Source: Campylobacter concisus (GTDB taxonomy: Bacteria; Campylobacterota; Campylobacteria; Campylobacterales; Campylobacteraceae). From it: DNA of 64,000 nucleotides. This document shows, piece after piece, positions 1 through 9,565 of this stretch. The notes beneath the pieces were generated by a model. The model saw only the letters and a program-made list of their open reading frames with translations. It was not told the origin of the DNA and did not search any database. The position numbers and the translations under genes were made by a program. The stretch spans positions 1 to 64,000 of the forward strand of contig NZ_PPCG01000024.1 of assembly GCF_002913745.1 (NCBI RefSeq). The letters run 5' to 3'. The stretch's first letter is position 1; every line of letters begins with the position of its first letter.

Positions 1-54
1 AAATTATAGTTTGTTTGGGCTGATTTATTCAAAGGAATTTAAGTATTGCTTTGA

Positions 55-60
55 TAAAAT
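55..60 (+). promoter_or_regulatory. Putative sigma70 -10 box for rpmH
   Basis: TAAAAT, preceded by GA, lies 31 bases before the rpmH start. It fits the Campylobacter-type -10 element, which usually lacks a conserved -35. It would drive rpmH-rnpA-yidD-yidC and onward. Confidence 0.45.
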
Positions 61-91
61 CGCACTTTTTATATTAACTTTAAGGATAGAA

Positions 92-226
92 ATGAAAAGG
101 ACTTATCAACCTCATAAAACCCCTAAAAAACGTACTCATGGCTTTCGTTTAAGAATGAAAACTAAAAATGGCCGCAAGGTTATCAACGCTAGACGTGCTA
201 AAGGTAGAAAAAGATTGGCTGCTTAG
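92..226 (+). CDS. rpmH: 50S ribosomal protein L34
   Basis: This 44-residue, strongly basic protein is a component of the large ribosomal subunit. It begins [19 protein letters not shown] and ends in a Lys/Arg-rich tail, which is the full family pattern and normal length. The reading frame extends upstream to position 11, but the ATG at 92 is preceded by AAGGATAGAA, a good ribosome binding site, and gives the canonical N-terminus. It is first in a block with rnpA, yidD, yidC, jag and mnmE, an order conserved in many bacteria. No dnaA is visible beside it. Confidence 0.97.
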   Translation: MKRTYQPHKTPKKRTHGFRLRMKTKNGRKVINARRAKGRKRLAA

Positions 227-549
227 CTGGTTTTGAGTCACTAAGTGACTCGAGAGAATTTTCTCAGGTTTATAAAGAGGCCAGCAAATGGCACTGCGAC
301 GCTTGTGTAGTTTTTTATAAACCTACAATTGAAAAAAAATTAGCAGTTGTTGCTAGCAAAAAAGTGGGAAAAGCAGTAGTTAGAAATAGAGCAAAGAGAC
401 TTTTAAGAGCTGCTTTTTTTTCTATTTCTAACGAGCTAAAAGATGGCACTTACATTATGGTCGCAAAAAATGGAATTACAGAAATTTCATTTGACAAAAT
501 TTGTAAAAATTTGAGCTGGTCTACAAAAAAAATGGGATGTCTAAAATGA
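214..549 (+). CDS. rnpA: Ribonuclease P protein component
   Basis: This is the protein subunit that helps the RNase P RNA remove 5' leaders from pre-tRNA. The hallmark basic motif [10 protein letters not shown] is present, preceded by [10 protein letters not shown]. The start is unclear. Homology to C. jejuni RnpA (recalled) runs through [16 protein letters not shown], well before the first GTG at 364. Between the in-frame stop at 205 and 364 there is no ATG, GTG or TTG in this frame. I chose ATT at 214, nine bases after AAGG. This overlaps the rpmH end by 13 bases and gives 111 residues, a normal length. Starting at the GTG at 364 would remove about half of the fold. The stop overlaps yidD as ATGA. 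Confidence 0.8.
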   Translation: MGCLAGFESLSDSREFSQVYKEASKWHCDACVVFYKPTIEKKLAVVASKKVGKAVVRNRAKRLLRAAFFSISNELKDGTYIMVAKNGITEISFDKICKNLSWSTKKMGCLK

Positions 550-887
550 AAAAATTTGCGATTAAATTTATCGCTTTTTATCAAAAATATATTTCCATAC
601 TTCTGCCAAAAAGCTGTCGCTACTATCCGACTTGCTCACAATACGCCATTTGGGAATTTCAAACAAACAGCTTTTTCTCTGCTTTTTTTGCAACATTCAT
701 GCGAATTTTAAGATGCAATCAACTTTTCAAAGGCGGTATCAACTACCCAATCATCCGCAAAAAATTTAACTCATGTTTTATATTTCAAAAAAGCGATGCC
801 AAAAATGTAAATTTCTGGTTTATCCCTTGCCAAAATAGTAAATTTTATGTCGTAAAAGTATTAGATAAATTAAAGGAAAAAAATTAA
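546..887 (+). CDS. yidD: Membrane protein insertion efficiency factor YidD
   Basis: YidD is a small membrane-associated protein thought to assist YidC-dependent insertion. The family signature CRYYPTCSQYA is present, followed by the usual stretch around ILRCNQLFKGG. An in-frame ATG at 537 adds three residues (MSK). I prefer ATG 546 because it overlaps the rnpA stop as ATGA and follows GGGATG. The protein is 113 residues, with a C-terminal extension beyond the core seen in other Campylobacter. yidC starts directly after the stop codon. Confidence 0.92.
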   Translation: MKKFAIKFIAFYQKYISILLPKSCRYYPTCSQYAIWEFQTNSFFSAFFATFMRILRCNQLFKGGINYPIIRKKFNSCFIFQKSDAKNVNFWFIPCQNSKFYVVKVLDKLKEKN

Positions 888-2444
888 ATGGAACAGATGT
901 CTATGCAAAAAAGGTTGTTTCTTGCAGCACTTTTGTCAATCGTATTTTTCATAGTATATGACTTTTTTATGCCAAAAAGAGCTCCGCTAGAGCAAAACCA
1001 GACAACGATCTCTCAAACAATGGATCAAAGCAAAGCCCCAGCCTCTACTAACGATACTCCAAAATCAAATGAAAATTTAGCTTCAAACGAGATAATCGCT
1101 ACCATTAAAGGTCAAAGCTACGAAGCAAAGATAGATAAACTAGGTAGGATCGCAAAATTTTATCTCACTGAAGATAAGTATAGAACAGAAGATGGCAACA
1201 AAATCGAGCTTGTTTCACAAAATCCACTGCCGCTTGAGCTTAGATTTAACGATAGCACTTTAAATACTGATGCTTTTAAGGTTGCATATAGCAGTGACGC
1301 TAGCGAGGTAGATGCTAGCAGCGAGCCTAAAACTATAAAACTCACTCAAAATTTAGATGGTGTTACAGTCACAAAAAATATCAAATTTTACCCAAATGGT
1401 CGTTACGAGGTTGAAGTAAATTTAAGTAAAAGTGTTGATTATTTCATTTCTCCTGGCTTTAGACCAAATATCGCGATAGATAGCTACACAGTTCATGGTG
1501 TCATGCTTAGAAATACAGATGATAGCCTAAATATCATAGAAGATGGCGATGCAAAAGAGGTTAAAAACTATGCAAACACAACTATAGCAGCCGCATCTGA
1601 TAGATACTACACAGCGCTATTTTACTCATTTAACAAGCCATTTGAAGCTGTTGTGGATAAAGATGCAAATAACAATCCTATCGTCTTTGTAAAGACAAAC
1701 GATAGTCTAAAACTAGGCGCTTACATCGGACCAAAAGAGCATAAAATTTTAAGCTCGATGGATGAGAGGCTAAATGACGTTATCGAGTATGGCTGGTTTA
1801 CATTTATAGCAAAGCCGATGTTTGCATTCTTAAATTTCTTGCATAACTATATTGGTAACTGGGGTTGGGCGATAGTTGTGCTAACGCTTGTTATAAGGAT
1901 AGTTTTATTCCCACTTACATATAAGGGTATGCTATCGATGAATAAGCTAAAAGAGCTTGCTCCAAAGGTAAAAGAGATCCAAACAAAATATAAAGACGAT
2001 AAGCAAAAGATGCAAGTCCATATGATGGAGCTATACAAAAAACATGGTGCAAACCCGATGGGTGGCTGCTTGCCGATCTTGCTTCAAATTCCGGTATTTT
2101 TTGCGATCTACCGCGTTTTACTAAATGCGATCGAGCTAAAAGGTGCTCCTTGGATACTTTGGATACACGATCTTTCAGTAATGGATCCATACTTTGTGCT
2201 ACCTATTTTAATGGGTCTAACGATGTTTTTACAACAAAAACTTACACCAACGACATTTACTGATCCTATGCAAGAAAAGGTTATGAAATTCTTACCTTTG
2301 ATCTTCACATTTTTCTTTGTGACATTCCCAGCAGGTCTTACGCTTTACTGGTTTGTAAATAACGTTTGTTCGGTCGTTCAACAAGTCTTTGTAAATAAAC
2401 TTTTTGAAAAACATAAAAAAGCTGCGGAGGTAAAGGCTCAATGA
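888..2444 (+). CDS. yidC: Membrane protein insertase YidC
   Basis: This Oxa1/YidC-family insertase integrates proteins into the inner membrane, alone or with SecYEG. At 518 residues it is the usual Gram-negative form. It has an N-terminal membrane anchor (about residues 9-28), a large periplasmic domain (about 60-300), then a cluster of membrane segments beginning near residue 323 with the conserved arginine near 337 (VIRIVLFPLTY). The motif GGCLPILLQIPVFFAIY is also typical. The C-terminus is basic. The ATG immediately follows the yidD stop. The stop overlaps the jag start as ATGA. Confidence 0.97.
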   Translation: MEQMSMQKRLFLAALLSIVFFIVYDFFMPKRAPLEQNQTTISQTMDQSKAPASTNDTPKSNENLASNEIIATIKGQSYEAKIDKLGRIAKFYLTEDKYRTEDGNKIELVSQNPLPLELRFNDSTLNTDAFKVAYSSDASEVDASSEPKTIKLTQNLDGVTVTKNIKFYPNGRYEVEVNLSKSVDYFISPGFRPNIAIDSYTVHGVMLRNTDDSLNIIEDGDAKEVKNYANTTIAAASDRYYTALFYSFNKPFEAVVDKDANNNPIVFVKTNDSLKLGAYIGPKEHKILSSMDERLNDVIEYGWFTFIAKPMFAFLNFLHNYIGNWGWAIVVLTLVIRIVLFPLTYKGMLSMNKLKELAPKVKEIQTKYKDDKQKMQVHMMELYKKHGANPMGGCLPILLQIPVFFAIYRVLLNAIELKGAPWILWIHDLSVMDPYFVLPILMGLTMFLQQKLTPTTFTDPMQEKVMKFLPLIFTFFFVTFPAGLTLYWFVNNVCSVVQQVFVNKLFEKHKKAAEVKAQ

Positions 2445-3532
2445 AAATAGAAGCAAATACCCTCCAAGAGGCATTTCAAAAGGCAGCCGAGCAGCTTAAC
2501 TGTTCAGTCACTGAGCTTGATATAAAGGTCTTGCAACATCCAAGTAGCGGAATTTTTGGATTTTTTAAAAAGACAGCGATCATTGAGGCAAATTTAGAAA
2601 ATCAGCCAAAACCACAACATAAACCAAAAAATGATAGAAATTTTGCTAAAAAAAGTGATGAAAACGAGCCTGTAAAAGAAGAGAAAAAACAGAGCAAAAA
2701 ACACGATCATAATGATAAAAAGCGAAATCCTAAAAAGCATAAAGATGAGAAAAATGAGGCTAAGTCTGAGCAAAAAGAGCATAAAAATGAAAAGCCAAAT
2801 TTAAGCGAGAAAAACTCAGCTCTTGCTAAAGATGCCTTTGCTGAAAAGGGCGAAAAAGAGGCTGAAGAGCTAGGATATGTCATAAAAAGACTTGATGAGC
2901 CAAAAGAGCCAAAAGAGCAAAAAGAGACTAAAGTGGCAAAAGAGCCACAAGCTAGCAAAAGTGCTCCAAAAAATATCCTAGATACTTCAATCATCGAAAA
3001 TTTCAACCAAACTGATGAAGAGAGCGCGCCTCAAGCTTTACCAAAAGAGAAAAAAGAGAAAGTTGTAATCGACTTTGATAAAATTTTACCTGAGATAAAA
3101 GAGGGTATGACACGTCTTTTTAAAGCAAGCTGCTTTGAGATAGACAAGGTAGAAGTTAGTAAATTTAACGATGAGACTGTGCTTATCGAGCTAGACGGTG
3201 CTGACGCGGCGCTACTTATCGGCAAAGAGGGTTATAGATATAAAGCGATCTCTTATATGCTCTATAACTGGCTAAATTCAAAATACAACCTCGCTATCCG
3301 CCTTGAGATCGCGCAATTTTTGCAAAATCAAGAAGCGATGATGGATCAATATCTAAATGGCGTGATCGAGCGTGTGCAAAATAGCGGTAGAGCCCAAACA
3401 AAGCCACTTGACGGAGTTTTGGTCAAGATCGCGCTTGAGAAGCTTAGAGAGAAATTCCCAGATAAATATGTCGGCATAAAAAGCGGCAATGACGGCAAAT
3501 TTGTCGTCGTAAATGACTTTTTTAAAAAATGA
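2441..3532 (+). CDS. Jag/KhpB-like RNA-binding protein
   Basis: Three parts are visible in 363 residues. Residues 1-50 form a Jag N-terminal domain ([19 protein letters not shown] with the GIFGFFKK motif). Residues 55-210 are a Lys/Glu-rich, probably disordered linker with repeated KEP/KEQ/KET units. The C-terminal 150 residues contain a KH-like segment with [13 protein letters not shown] near 260. Jag/KhpB proteins bind RNA and are linked to envelope growth and division in Gram-positives; the role here is not established. It overlaps yidC by 4 bases (ATGA) and mnmE by 4 bases, so translation is probably coupled. Confidence 0.88.
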   Translation: MKIEANTLQEAFQKAAEQLNCSVTELDIKVLQHPSSGIFGFFKKTAIIEANLENQPKPQHKPKNDRNFAKKSDENEPVKEEKKQSKKHDHNDKKRNPKKHKDEKNEAKSEQKEHKNEKPNLSEKNSALAKDAFAEKGEKEAEELGYVIKRLDEPKEPKEQKETKVAKEPQASKSAPKNILDTSIIENFNQTDEESAPQALPKEKKEKVVIDFDKILPEIKEGMTRLFKASCFEIDKVEVSKFNDETVLIELDGADAALLIGKEGYRYKAISYMLYNWLNSKYNLAIRLEIAQFLQNQEAMMDQYLNGVIERVQNSGRAQTKPLDGVLVKIALEKLREKFPDKYVGIKSGNDGKFVVVNDFFKK

Positions 3533-4854
3533 GTGAAACTATCGCAGCCCTTGCCACAGCTTATGGCATCGGCTCAGTTTCTATCGTAAGACTTAGCGGC
3601 AAGGACGCTCTAAGCATCTCTTTAAAACTACTTAAACTTTCAAATTTAGAGCCAAGATACGCAAAACTAGCCAAAATTTACTCCCTTGATGATGAAATTT
3701 TAGACGAGGGTATCGTTATATATTTTAAGGCTCCTGCAAGCTTTACTGGTGAGGATATCGTCGAGTTTCAAACTCATGGCGGCGTGATGGTGAGCGAGAG
3801 AATTTTAAATGAGCTAATAAGAGCTGGCGCGAGGCTTGCTATGCCAGGCGAGTTTAGCAAGCGGGCATTTTTAAATGGCAAGATGGACCTAGCAAAGGCT
3901 GAGGCGATGCAAGGGCTTATCACTTCAAAAAGTGAGATCGCAGCTAAAATTTTGACCCGCCAGATGCAAGGTGATCTTAGTAAATTTGTAGGCGAGATCA
4001 GGGGCGAAGTGGTCAAAACTCTTGCCTTTGTTGAGACGATGATTGACTATGCTGATGATGATCTGCCTACAAATTTGCTAGAGCAGACTAAGCAGATGCT
4101 TTTAAAAAATAGTGAGAAGCTAGAGCGCATAGCCACTCTTAGTGAGCAAAGAAGGGGGCTAATAGATGGTTTTAAGATCGCTATCGTTGGTAAGCCAAAT
4201 GTGGGCAAAAGCTCTATCTTAAACTCATTTTTGGCATACGAAAGAGCGATCGTTAGCGACGAAGCGGGCACAACTAGAGATAGGATAGAAGAAAATTTTA
4301 AGATCGGCTCGCATCTAGTTCGCATAATAGACACCGCAGGCATCAGAAAAGACGCTGGAAAGATCGAGCAAATCGGCATAAACTACTCAATCTCAGCCAT
4401 AAACGAGGCCGACATCATCCTAGCTGTCTTTGATGGCTCATCTTTAAGCGACGAGCAAGATAAAGAGATAATAAAGCTCGTTTCTAACTCGAACAAAAAA
4501 GCCTTTTTTATCCTAAACAAAAGCGATCTTGCGTTTAAATTTGACATAAATTTGGACGGTGCCATCAAAATTTCTGCAAAAACTGATACGAGCGTAGTTT
4601 TAAAAGAGCTTGAGGGCTACCTCAAGACGCAAGATACCGACGAGATCATGCTAAGCTCAAACCGCCAAATTTTAAGCTGTAAAGAGGCGAGCGAGGCTTT
4701 AAAAAAAGCGTTTTTAAGACTAAGTGAAGAGGAGCTAGAAATTTTTGCTTACGAGCTAAATACCGCGATAAAGGCGCTTGCTAGTATCACAAAGCCATTT
4801 GAGAGAAGTGAAATTTTAGATGAGATGTTTAGCCATTTTTGTTTAGGAAAATGA
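3529..4854 (+). CDS. mnmE: tRNA modification GTPase MnmE (TrmE)
   Basis: With MnmG, MnmE installs the cmnm5/nm5 group on U34 of certain tRNAs. The 441 residues show an N-terminal formyl-THF-binding domain ([14 protein letters not shown]), helical segments, and an inserted GTPase domain with G1 GKPNVGKSS (about 221-229) and G3 DTAG. NKSD serves as G4. The C-terminus is HFCLGK with the catalytic cysteine, matching the family C(I/L/V)GK end. The start overlaps the jag stop as ATGA. No terminator is evident before mdaB. Confidence 0.97.
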   Translation: MSETIAALATAYGIGSVSIVRLSGKDALSISLKLLKLSNLEPRYAKLAKIYSLDDEILDEGIVIYFKAPASFTGEDIVEFQTHGGVMVSERILNELIRAGARLAMPGEFSKRAFLNGKMDLAKAEAMQGLITSKSEIAAKILTRQMQGDLSKFVGEIRGEVVKTLAFVETMIDYADDDLPTNLLEQTKQMLLKNSEKLERIATLSEQRRGLIDGFKIAIVGKPNVGKSSILNSFLAYERAIVSDEAGTTRDRIEENFKIGSHLVRIIDTAGIRKDAGKIEQIGINYSISAINEADIILAVFDGSSLSDEQDKEIIKLVSNSNKKAFFILNKSDLAFKFDINLDGAIKISAKTDTSVVLKELEGYLKTQDTDEIMLSSNRQILSCKEASEALKKAFLRLSEEELEIFAYELNTAIKALASITKPFERSEILDEMFSHFCLGK

Positions 4855-4866
4855 TACTTTTTTGGT

Positions 4867-4872
4867 TATAAT
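4867..4872 (+). promoter_or_regulatory. Putative sigma70 -10 box for the mdaB-like gene
   Basis: TATAAT lies 24 bases before the start codon, and the ribosome binding site AAAGGAG is at 4883-4889. It separates this gene from the mnmE operon. Confidence 0.6.
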
Positions 4873-4895
4873 CCGCGCTTTTTAAAGGAGAAAAA

Positions 4896-5477
4896 ATGAA
4901 AATTTTACTTATAAATGGTGGTAAAAAATTTGGCCATTCAGATGGTAGGCTCAATCAAACACTTCACGATCTTGCATACGAAAAACTAGCAAAAATGGGT
5001 CACGAGGTAAAGCAAACCGTGATAGATCAAGGCTATGATATCGAGGCCGAAGTTGAGAAATTTCTCTGGATGGACGCGGTAGTTTGGCAGATGCCAGCTT
5101 GGTGGATGGGCGAGCCTTGGATAGTGAAAAAATATATCGACGAGGTCTTTACAGCAGGACACGGCAAGCTTTATACGAGTGATGGCAGGCATAGGGTTGA
5201 TCCAGCCAAAAACTACGGCAAAGGCGGCTTACTAAATGGCAAGAAATTTATGCTAAGCCTTACTTGGAATGCCCCAGCCGAGGCATTTAGCGATCCAAAT
5301 GAGTTTTTTGAGGCGCGCGGCGTTGATGGGGTTTATTTTCATTTTAGAAAGGCAAATGAATTTATGGGCTTAAAGTCGCTTCCGCACTTTATCTGCTGCG
5401 ATGTTATCAAGATGCCAGATGTGCCAAAATACCTAAAAGAGTACGAGGCACATCTTGAAAAAGTTTTCAAAGCGTAA
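4896..5477 (+). CDS. mdaB: NAD(P)H-dependent quinone reductase, MdaB-like
   Basis: This is a flavodoxin-fold oxidoreductase of the MdaB/NQO family, which reduces quinones by two electrons with FAD and protects against oxidative stress in Helicobacter and Campylobacter. The N-terminus MKILLINGGKKFGHSDGRLN carries the nucleotide-binding loop. The segment QMPAWWMGEPWIVKKYIDEV followed by FTAGHGKLY is the typical MdaB stretch. Length is 193 residues. It has its own promoter and an AAAGGAG site 6 bases before the ATG. The substrate is inferred from family only. Confidence 0.88.
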   Translation: MKILLINGGKKFGHSDGRLNQTLHDLAYEKLAKMGHEVKQTVIDQGYDIEAEVEKFLWMDAVVWQMPAWWMGEPWIVKKYIDEVFTAGHGKLYTSDGRHRVDPAKNYGKGGLLNGKKFMLSLTWNAPAEAFSDPNEFFEARGVDGVYFHFRKANEFMGLKSLPHFICCDVIKMPDVPKYLKEYEAHLEKVFKA

Positions 5478-5545
5478 AAGATTTCTACTGTTCTTTAGCC
5501 ATTTGTGCTAGAGAGAATCTAAATTTATATCTTGTGTGGGGAAAA

Positions 5546-6265
5546 ATGAGGGCAAAATTTCTACTTTTAGCTGCTGTTATCTTTTTTGCTGGGTGCGCTA
5601 GCAAGCAAATTTTAAAGCCAAGCGATGAAGTAAATTTACTCTATCTTGAAAATAACGAAACCTTGCACGAGATGAAATTTAATAAGCTTCAAAACAGCCT
5701 AAATGACTTTAATAAATTTGCAAACATTGTTGGCAAGGCTGAGATAAAAGCAGCCGGAGCAAATGCAGAATTTAGCGCTCTTGGCGATCTCATGCAAGGT
5801 AGCGAAGCAGACAAAATGGTGCTTGTTAAAAATTTGGGCACAAACCATGAGCTCATCTTGTCAAATGCTAGTGATATAGAGGAGCTAGCAAATGCAAAAA
5901 ATATCAAATTTTATGAAATTTCAAATAAAGCTATCAAAAGCGTAGTTTATAGCACAAAGAGCATGCCAGTTTGCGAAGCTTTTGCGAGTGGCAAAGAGGC
6001 GATAAAAGTAAAAAGTGTGACAAATCACCCTTTGAAAAATGGCTTTTTTGCGGTGATCTTAAACTCAGATATATCTAATGATCAAGGCTTTTTTCTAAGA
6101 GAGACGAGCTATTATTTCAACCTTTCAAGCGAAGATGAGGAGAAGATTAAGGCTGAGACGCTAACGCAAAATTTTTATAAAACATTTATCGAAAGTGACC
6201 TTGTAAATCAAGGCGAAATTCTCTCAAATGTGCTTTGTTTTAGTAAATTCCAAAAGGCTTTTTAG
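5546..6265 (+). CDS. Putative lipoprotein of a two-cysteine exported family
   Basis: I do not recognise a named family. An in-frame GTG at 5534 exists, but ATG 5546 (following GGGGAAAA) gives a clean type II signal peptide: MRAKFLLLAAVIFFAGC, with C17 as the predicted lipidated cysteine. The mature protein is about 220 residues. It has a cysteine in KSMPVCEAF (C143) and another close to the end in VLCFSKF (C231). The same arrangement occurs in the genes at 10292 and 10877, with KSPICEAF in the first, which suggests a small exported family with a disulfide. It lies alone between mdaB and purL. Function unknown. Confidence 0.75.
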   Translation: MRAKFLLLAAVIFFAGCASKQILKPSDEVNLLYLENNETLHEMKFNKLQNSLNDFNKFANIVGKAEIKAAGANAEFSALGDLMQGSEADKMVLVKNLGTNHELILSNASDIEELANAKNIKFYEISNKAIKSVVYSTKSMPVCEAFASGKEAIKVKSVTNHPLKNGFFAVILNSDISNDQGFFLRETSYYFNLSSEDEEKIKAETLTQNFYKTFIESDLVNQGEILSNVLCFSKFQKAF

Positions 6266-6287
6266 TAACTTTTTATAAGCAAGGTTG

Positions 6288-6293
6288 TAAAAT
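6288..6293 (+). promoter_or_regulatory. Putative -10 box for purL
   Basis: TAAAAT, preceded by TG (a TGTAAAAT string), lies 28 bases before the purL start. The extended -10 form fits Campylobacter promoters. Confidence 0.45.
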
Positions 6294-6321
6294 AGCTTAA
6301 AATTCTTAAAAGGTTACATCA

Positions 6322-8511
6322 ATGGATAAAGCTACCATACAAGCACATAAAATCAGCGACGAAGAGTATGAGGAGATCTTAAAAATTTTAGGCCGTGAGC
6401 CAAATTTACTAGAGCTTGGCATATTTTCGGCGATGTGGAGCGAGCACTGCAGCTACAAATCAAGCAAAAAATACCTAAACGGCTTTCCGACAAAGGCACC
6501 TTGGGTCATTCAAGGACCTGGCGAAAATGCTGGCGTCATCGACGTTGGCGACGAGGTTGCGGCTGTATTTAAGATGGAGAGTCACAACCACCCAAGCTTT
6601 ATCGAGCCGTTTCAGGGCGCTGCAACTGGCGTTGGTGGAATTTTAAGAGACGTCTTTACGATGGGCGCAAGAGTCGTTGCGAACATGAACTCGCTTCGTT
6701 TTGGCGAGATAAGAGGCGAGGGCGAGCTAGCCAAAAAGCATAGGTATCTGCTAAAAGGAAGTGTCGCAGGTATCGGACACTACGGCAACTGCATGGGTAT
6801 CCCAACGATCGGTGGCGAGACTACATTTGATCCTAGCTTTAATGGCAATATCCTAATCAATGCCTTCGCGCTTGGCCTTTGTAAAAGTGATGAAATTTTT
6901 TACGGCAAGGCTGAAGGTGTGGGCAACCCAGTCATTTATGTGGGCTCAAAGACTGGCAGGGACGGACTTGGCGGCGCTGTGATGGCGAGCGATAGCTTTA
7001 ATGATGAAAATAAATCACTTCGCCCAACGGTGCAAGTAGGCGACCCATTTGCCGAGAAACTGCTTATGGAGGCGTGCTTAGAGCTCTTTAAAAAAGACTA
7101 CATCATCGGCATCCAAGATATGGGTGCAGCAGGTCTAACAAGCTCTAGCTTTGAGATGGCTGGCAGAAGTGGCAGCGGCATGAAGATGTATCTAGAGCGC
7201 GTACCGATGCGCGAAGTTGGCATGACGCCTTATGAGCTAATGCTAAGCGAGTCTCAAGAGCGTATGCTAATATGCGCCAAAAAAGGCTATGAGCAAAAGG
7301 TGCTTGAAATTTTTAGAAAGTGGGACCTTGATGCTGAGATCATCGGCGAGGTCACAAGTAGCGGCGTGATGCAGCTTTACTGGCACGGTGAGCTTGCAGG
7401 CGAAATCCCTATCGGCCCACTTAGCGAGGCAGCTCCGGTGCTTGATCGTCCAGTCGCACGTCCAAAATACCTTGATGAGATAGCAAATTTACAAATTCCA
7501 AATAATGTTGATAACAAAAGCGCATTTTTCAAGCTTTTAAAAGAGCCAGAAGTGCTAAATAAAAGCTTCATCTACGACCAATACGACGCAAATATCCAGA
7601 CAAATACCATAAAACAGCCAGGTCACTTAGGCGCTGCAAGTATCAGAGTAAAAGGCACTAAAAAGGCCGTCTCTATGGCTGCGCAGTGCGATCCTAGAGC
7701 AAATTTCGTTGATCCAAAAATAGGCGCTGCAAGAGCTGTCGCTGCAGCTGGCAGAAAGGTCGCGATGAGCGGCGCTGTGCCACTTGCGATCACCGACTGC
7801 CTAAACTACGGCAATCCGCAAAATCCAGAGGTTATGTGGCAGTTCAAAGAGGGATGTGAAGGCATAAAAGAGGCTTGCCGTGAGCTAAATACGCCAGTTG
7901 TTAGCGGCAACGTGAGCCTTTATAACGACACTGACGGCGTTAGCGTCTATCCAACGCCAGCCATCGTCACGGTTGGTGTAAATGAGGACGCAAATTTAAA
8001 CCTAAAAAGCACATTTTTAAGCGAGGGTAGAGCGATTTACTTGCTTGGCGAGACAAGCGGAGAATTTGCAGCTTCGCTTTACGCAAAAGCGCTATTTAAC
8101 GTGGTTGGCGGAAAGCTAAAAGAGGTTGATTATAAAGCTGAGAGAGCTCTTTGGGAGCTAGTGATAGAGGCAAATAAAGAGCAAATTTTAGAGTTTGCAA
8201 ATAGCGTAGGCGTAGGTGGTCTTGCTATCACGCTGGCAAAAATGGCTAGCATCTCAAACATCGGCGTAAAATGTGAAGTTAAATTTAAAGAGCCAAATTT
8301 TATCTTTGATGAGAGCTTTTCAAGAGCGGTTGTGGGCGTAAAAGACGAGGCTAAATTTGAAGCGCTTGCGACTAAATTTGGTGTGAAATTTGAAAAGATA
8401 GGCGTTAGCGGAGGCAAGAGATTTAAGCTAAATGATATAGATGAGAGCTTAGAGGACGTAAGAGAAATTTATCTAAATGAGTTTGCAAAAATCGTAAAAA
8501 AGGAGGACTAA
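6322..8511 (+). CDS. purL: Phosphoribosylformylglycinamidine synthase subunit PurL
   Basis: PurL converts FGAR to FGAM in de novo purine synthesis, using ATP and ammonia delivered from PurQ with PurS. At 729 residues this is the small form that needs separate PurQ and PurS, neither of which is in this window. Recognisable motifs are [15 protein letters not shown], the substrate-binding [20 protein letters not shown], and [16 protein letters not shown]. The gene starts the run purL, SDH-type proteinase, J-domain protein, two exported proteins, purH. Confidence 0.97.
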   Translation: MDKATIQAHKISDEEYEEILKILGREPNLLELGIFSAMWSEHCSYKSSKKYLNGFPTKAPWVIQGPGENAGVIDVGDEVAAVFKMESHNHPSFIEPFQGAATGVGGILRDVFTMGARVVANMNSLRFGEIRGEGELAKKHRYLLKGSVAGIGHYGNCMGIPTIGGETTFDPSFNGNILINAFALGLCKSDEIFYGKAEGVGNPVIYVGSKTGRDGLGGAVMASDSFNDENKSLRPTVQVGDPFAEKLLMEACLELFKKDYIIGIQDMGAAGLTSSSFEMAGRSGSGMKMYLERVPMREVGMTPYELMLSESQERMLICAKKGYEQKVLEIFRKWDLDAEIIGEVTSSGVMQLYWHGELAGEIPIGPLSEAAPVLDRPVARPKYLDEIANLQIPNNVDNKSAFFKLLKEPEVLNKSFIYDQYDANIQTNTIKQPGHLGAASIRVKGTKKAVSMAAQCDPRANFVDPKIGAARAVAAAGRKVAMSGAVPLAITDCLNYGNPQNPEVMWQFKEGCEGIKEACRELNTPVVSGNVSLYNDTDGVSVYPTPAIVTVGVNEDANLNLKSTFLSEGRAIYLLGETSGEFAASLYAKALFNVVGGKLKEVDYKAERALWELVIEANKEQILEFANSVGVGGLAITLAKMASISNIGVKCEVKFKEPNFIFDESFSRAVVGVKDEAKFEALATKFGVKFEKIGVSGGKRFKLNDIDESLEDVREIYLNEFAKIVKKED

Positions 8512-8514
8512 GAG

Positions 8515-9564
8515 ATGTTTTCTAAAAAGGAAAAAGTAAGCGGAGAAAAGGAAGTAGAACAAAACGAGAAAAAGGGCGTGGCGAAGCCACCAGTGCTCTT
8601 TAGCGATACTCAAAATTTGATAAGTACGATCGAAAAAAGGCTAAATGCCCCTTTGATAACCTACTACAACTCAAACGCTGGTAATGTCTGTGGCAACGAC
8701 GCAAGCGCAATGTATGAAATTTTAAAGGGTAAAAAGATAGATACTGCCTATCTTTTCATAAAAAGTGATGGCGGAAGCGGTATAGCTGCGCTTAGGATCA
8801 TTAGCACCCTTAGAAACTACTGCAAAAATTTAATAGCACTGATCCCGTCAAACTGCGCTTCAGCTGCTACGATGATGGCGCTTGGCGCAAATGAGATCGT
8901 TATGGGGCCGCTTGCCTATCTAACGCCAGTTGATACCTCTTTAAAACACGAGCTAAGTCCTACAAACAAGGGCAACGAGCTTGTTAGCGTCTCTATGGAC
9001 GAGCTTAGCCGTGTGGTGAAGCTTTGGAAAGAGCAGGACAAAGATAGACCAAATGACACAAACCCCTACAACTCGCTATATGAGTATATCCATCCGCTAG
9101 TTTTTGGTGCGGTTGATCGTGCTAGCTCGCTTTCGCTTAAAATTTGCTCTGAACTACTTAGATATCACATAGATGATGATAAAAAGATCGTTGAAATTTC
9201 AGAGCGTCTGAACGCAGACTACCCAGCGCACGAGTATCCGATACTCTTTCGTGAGGCGCAGGAGATCGGCCTGCATGTCAAAAAGATGGACGATGATCTA
9301 AACGAGATGCTTCAGGAGCTAACGCTACTTTACTCAGAGATGGGACAGCGTGCCTTTACAGACTACGATGAGAATAGCTATCACGATAACAACATCGCAA
9401 ACATCATCGAGACAAACGGCAAGCAAATTTACTATCAGATCGATAAAGACTGGTTTTATCGTCCTGAGGAGCGCCGCTGGAACGTGATGAACGACGAGAG
9501 TTCATGGCGCAAAAATGAGCTGGTAAATGGCAAGATAAAAAATACGATCTATCACTTGTGGTAA
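8515..9564 (+). CDS. SDH-family Clp-fold serine proteinase-like protein
   Basis: The 349 residues contain a ClpP/crotonase-like core resembling the serine dehydrogenase proteinase (SDH_sah) family. FIKSDGGSGIAALRIIS (about 82-98) looks like the oxyanion-hole glycine region. PSNCASAATMMALGANEI holds the likely nucleophile S116. GPLAYLTPVDTS follows with an aspartate at 140. There is no signal peptide or membrane segment. The N-terminal 25 residues are Lys/Glu-rich. It starts 3 bases after purL and ends 1 base before the J-domain gene, so it is certainly co-transcribed with them. Substrate unknown. My recall of C. jejuni is that purL is followed directly by the J-domain gene. Confidence 0.75.
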   Translation: MFSKKEKVSGEKEVEQNEKKGVAKPPVLFSDTQNLISTIEKRLNAPLITYYNSNAGNVCGNDASAMYEILKGKKIDTAYLFIKSDGGSGIAALRIISTLRNYCKNLIALIPSNCASAATMMALGANEIVMGPLAYLTPVDTSLKHELSPTNKGNELVSVSMDELSRVVKLWKEQDKDRPNDTNPYNSLYEYIHPLVFGAVDRASSLSLKICSELLRYHIDDDKKIVEISERLNADYPAHEYPILFREAQEIGLHVKKMDDDLNEMLQELTLLYSEMGQRAFTDYDENSYHDNNIANIIETNGKQIYYQIDKDWFYRPEERRWNVMNDESSWRKNELVNGKIKNTIYHLW

Positions 9565-9565
9565 T

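Noticed and set aside
1-91. A replication origin next to rpmH, as in many bacteria
   Set aside because: No dnaA or dnaN gene and no cluster of TTATCCACA-type DnaA boxes is seen. In Campylobacterota this cluster is separate from dnaA.
2707-3006. Minus-strand serine-rich frame opposite the Jag linker
   Set aside because: It arises from the complement of the Lys/Glu-rich linker codons, and there is no promoter or ribosome binding site.
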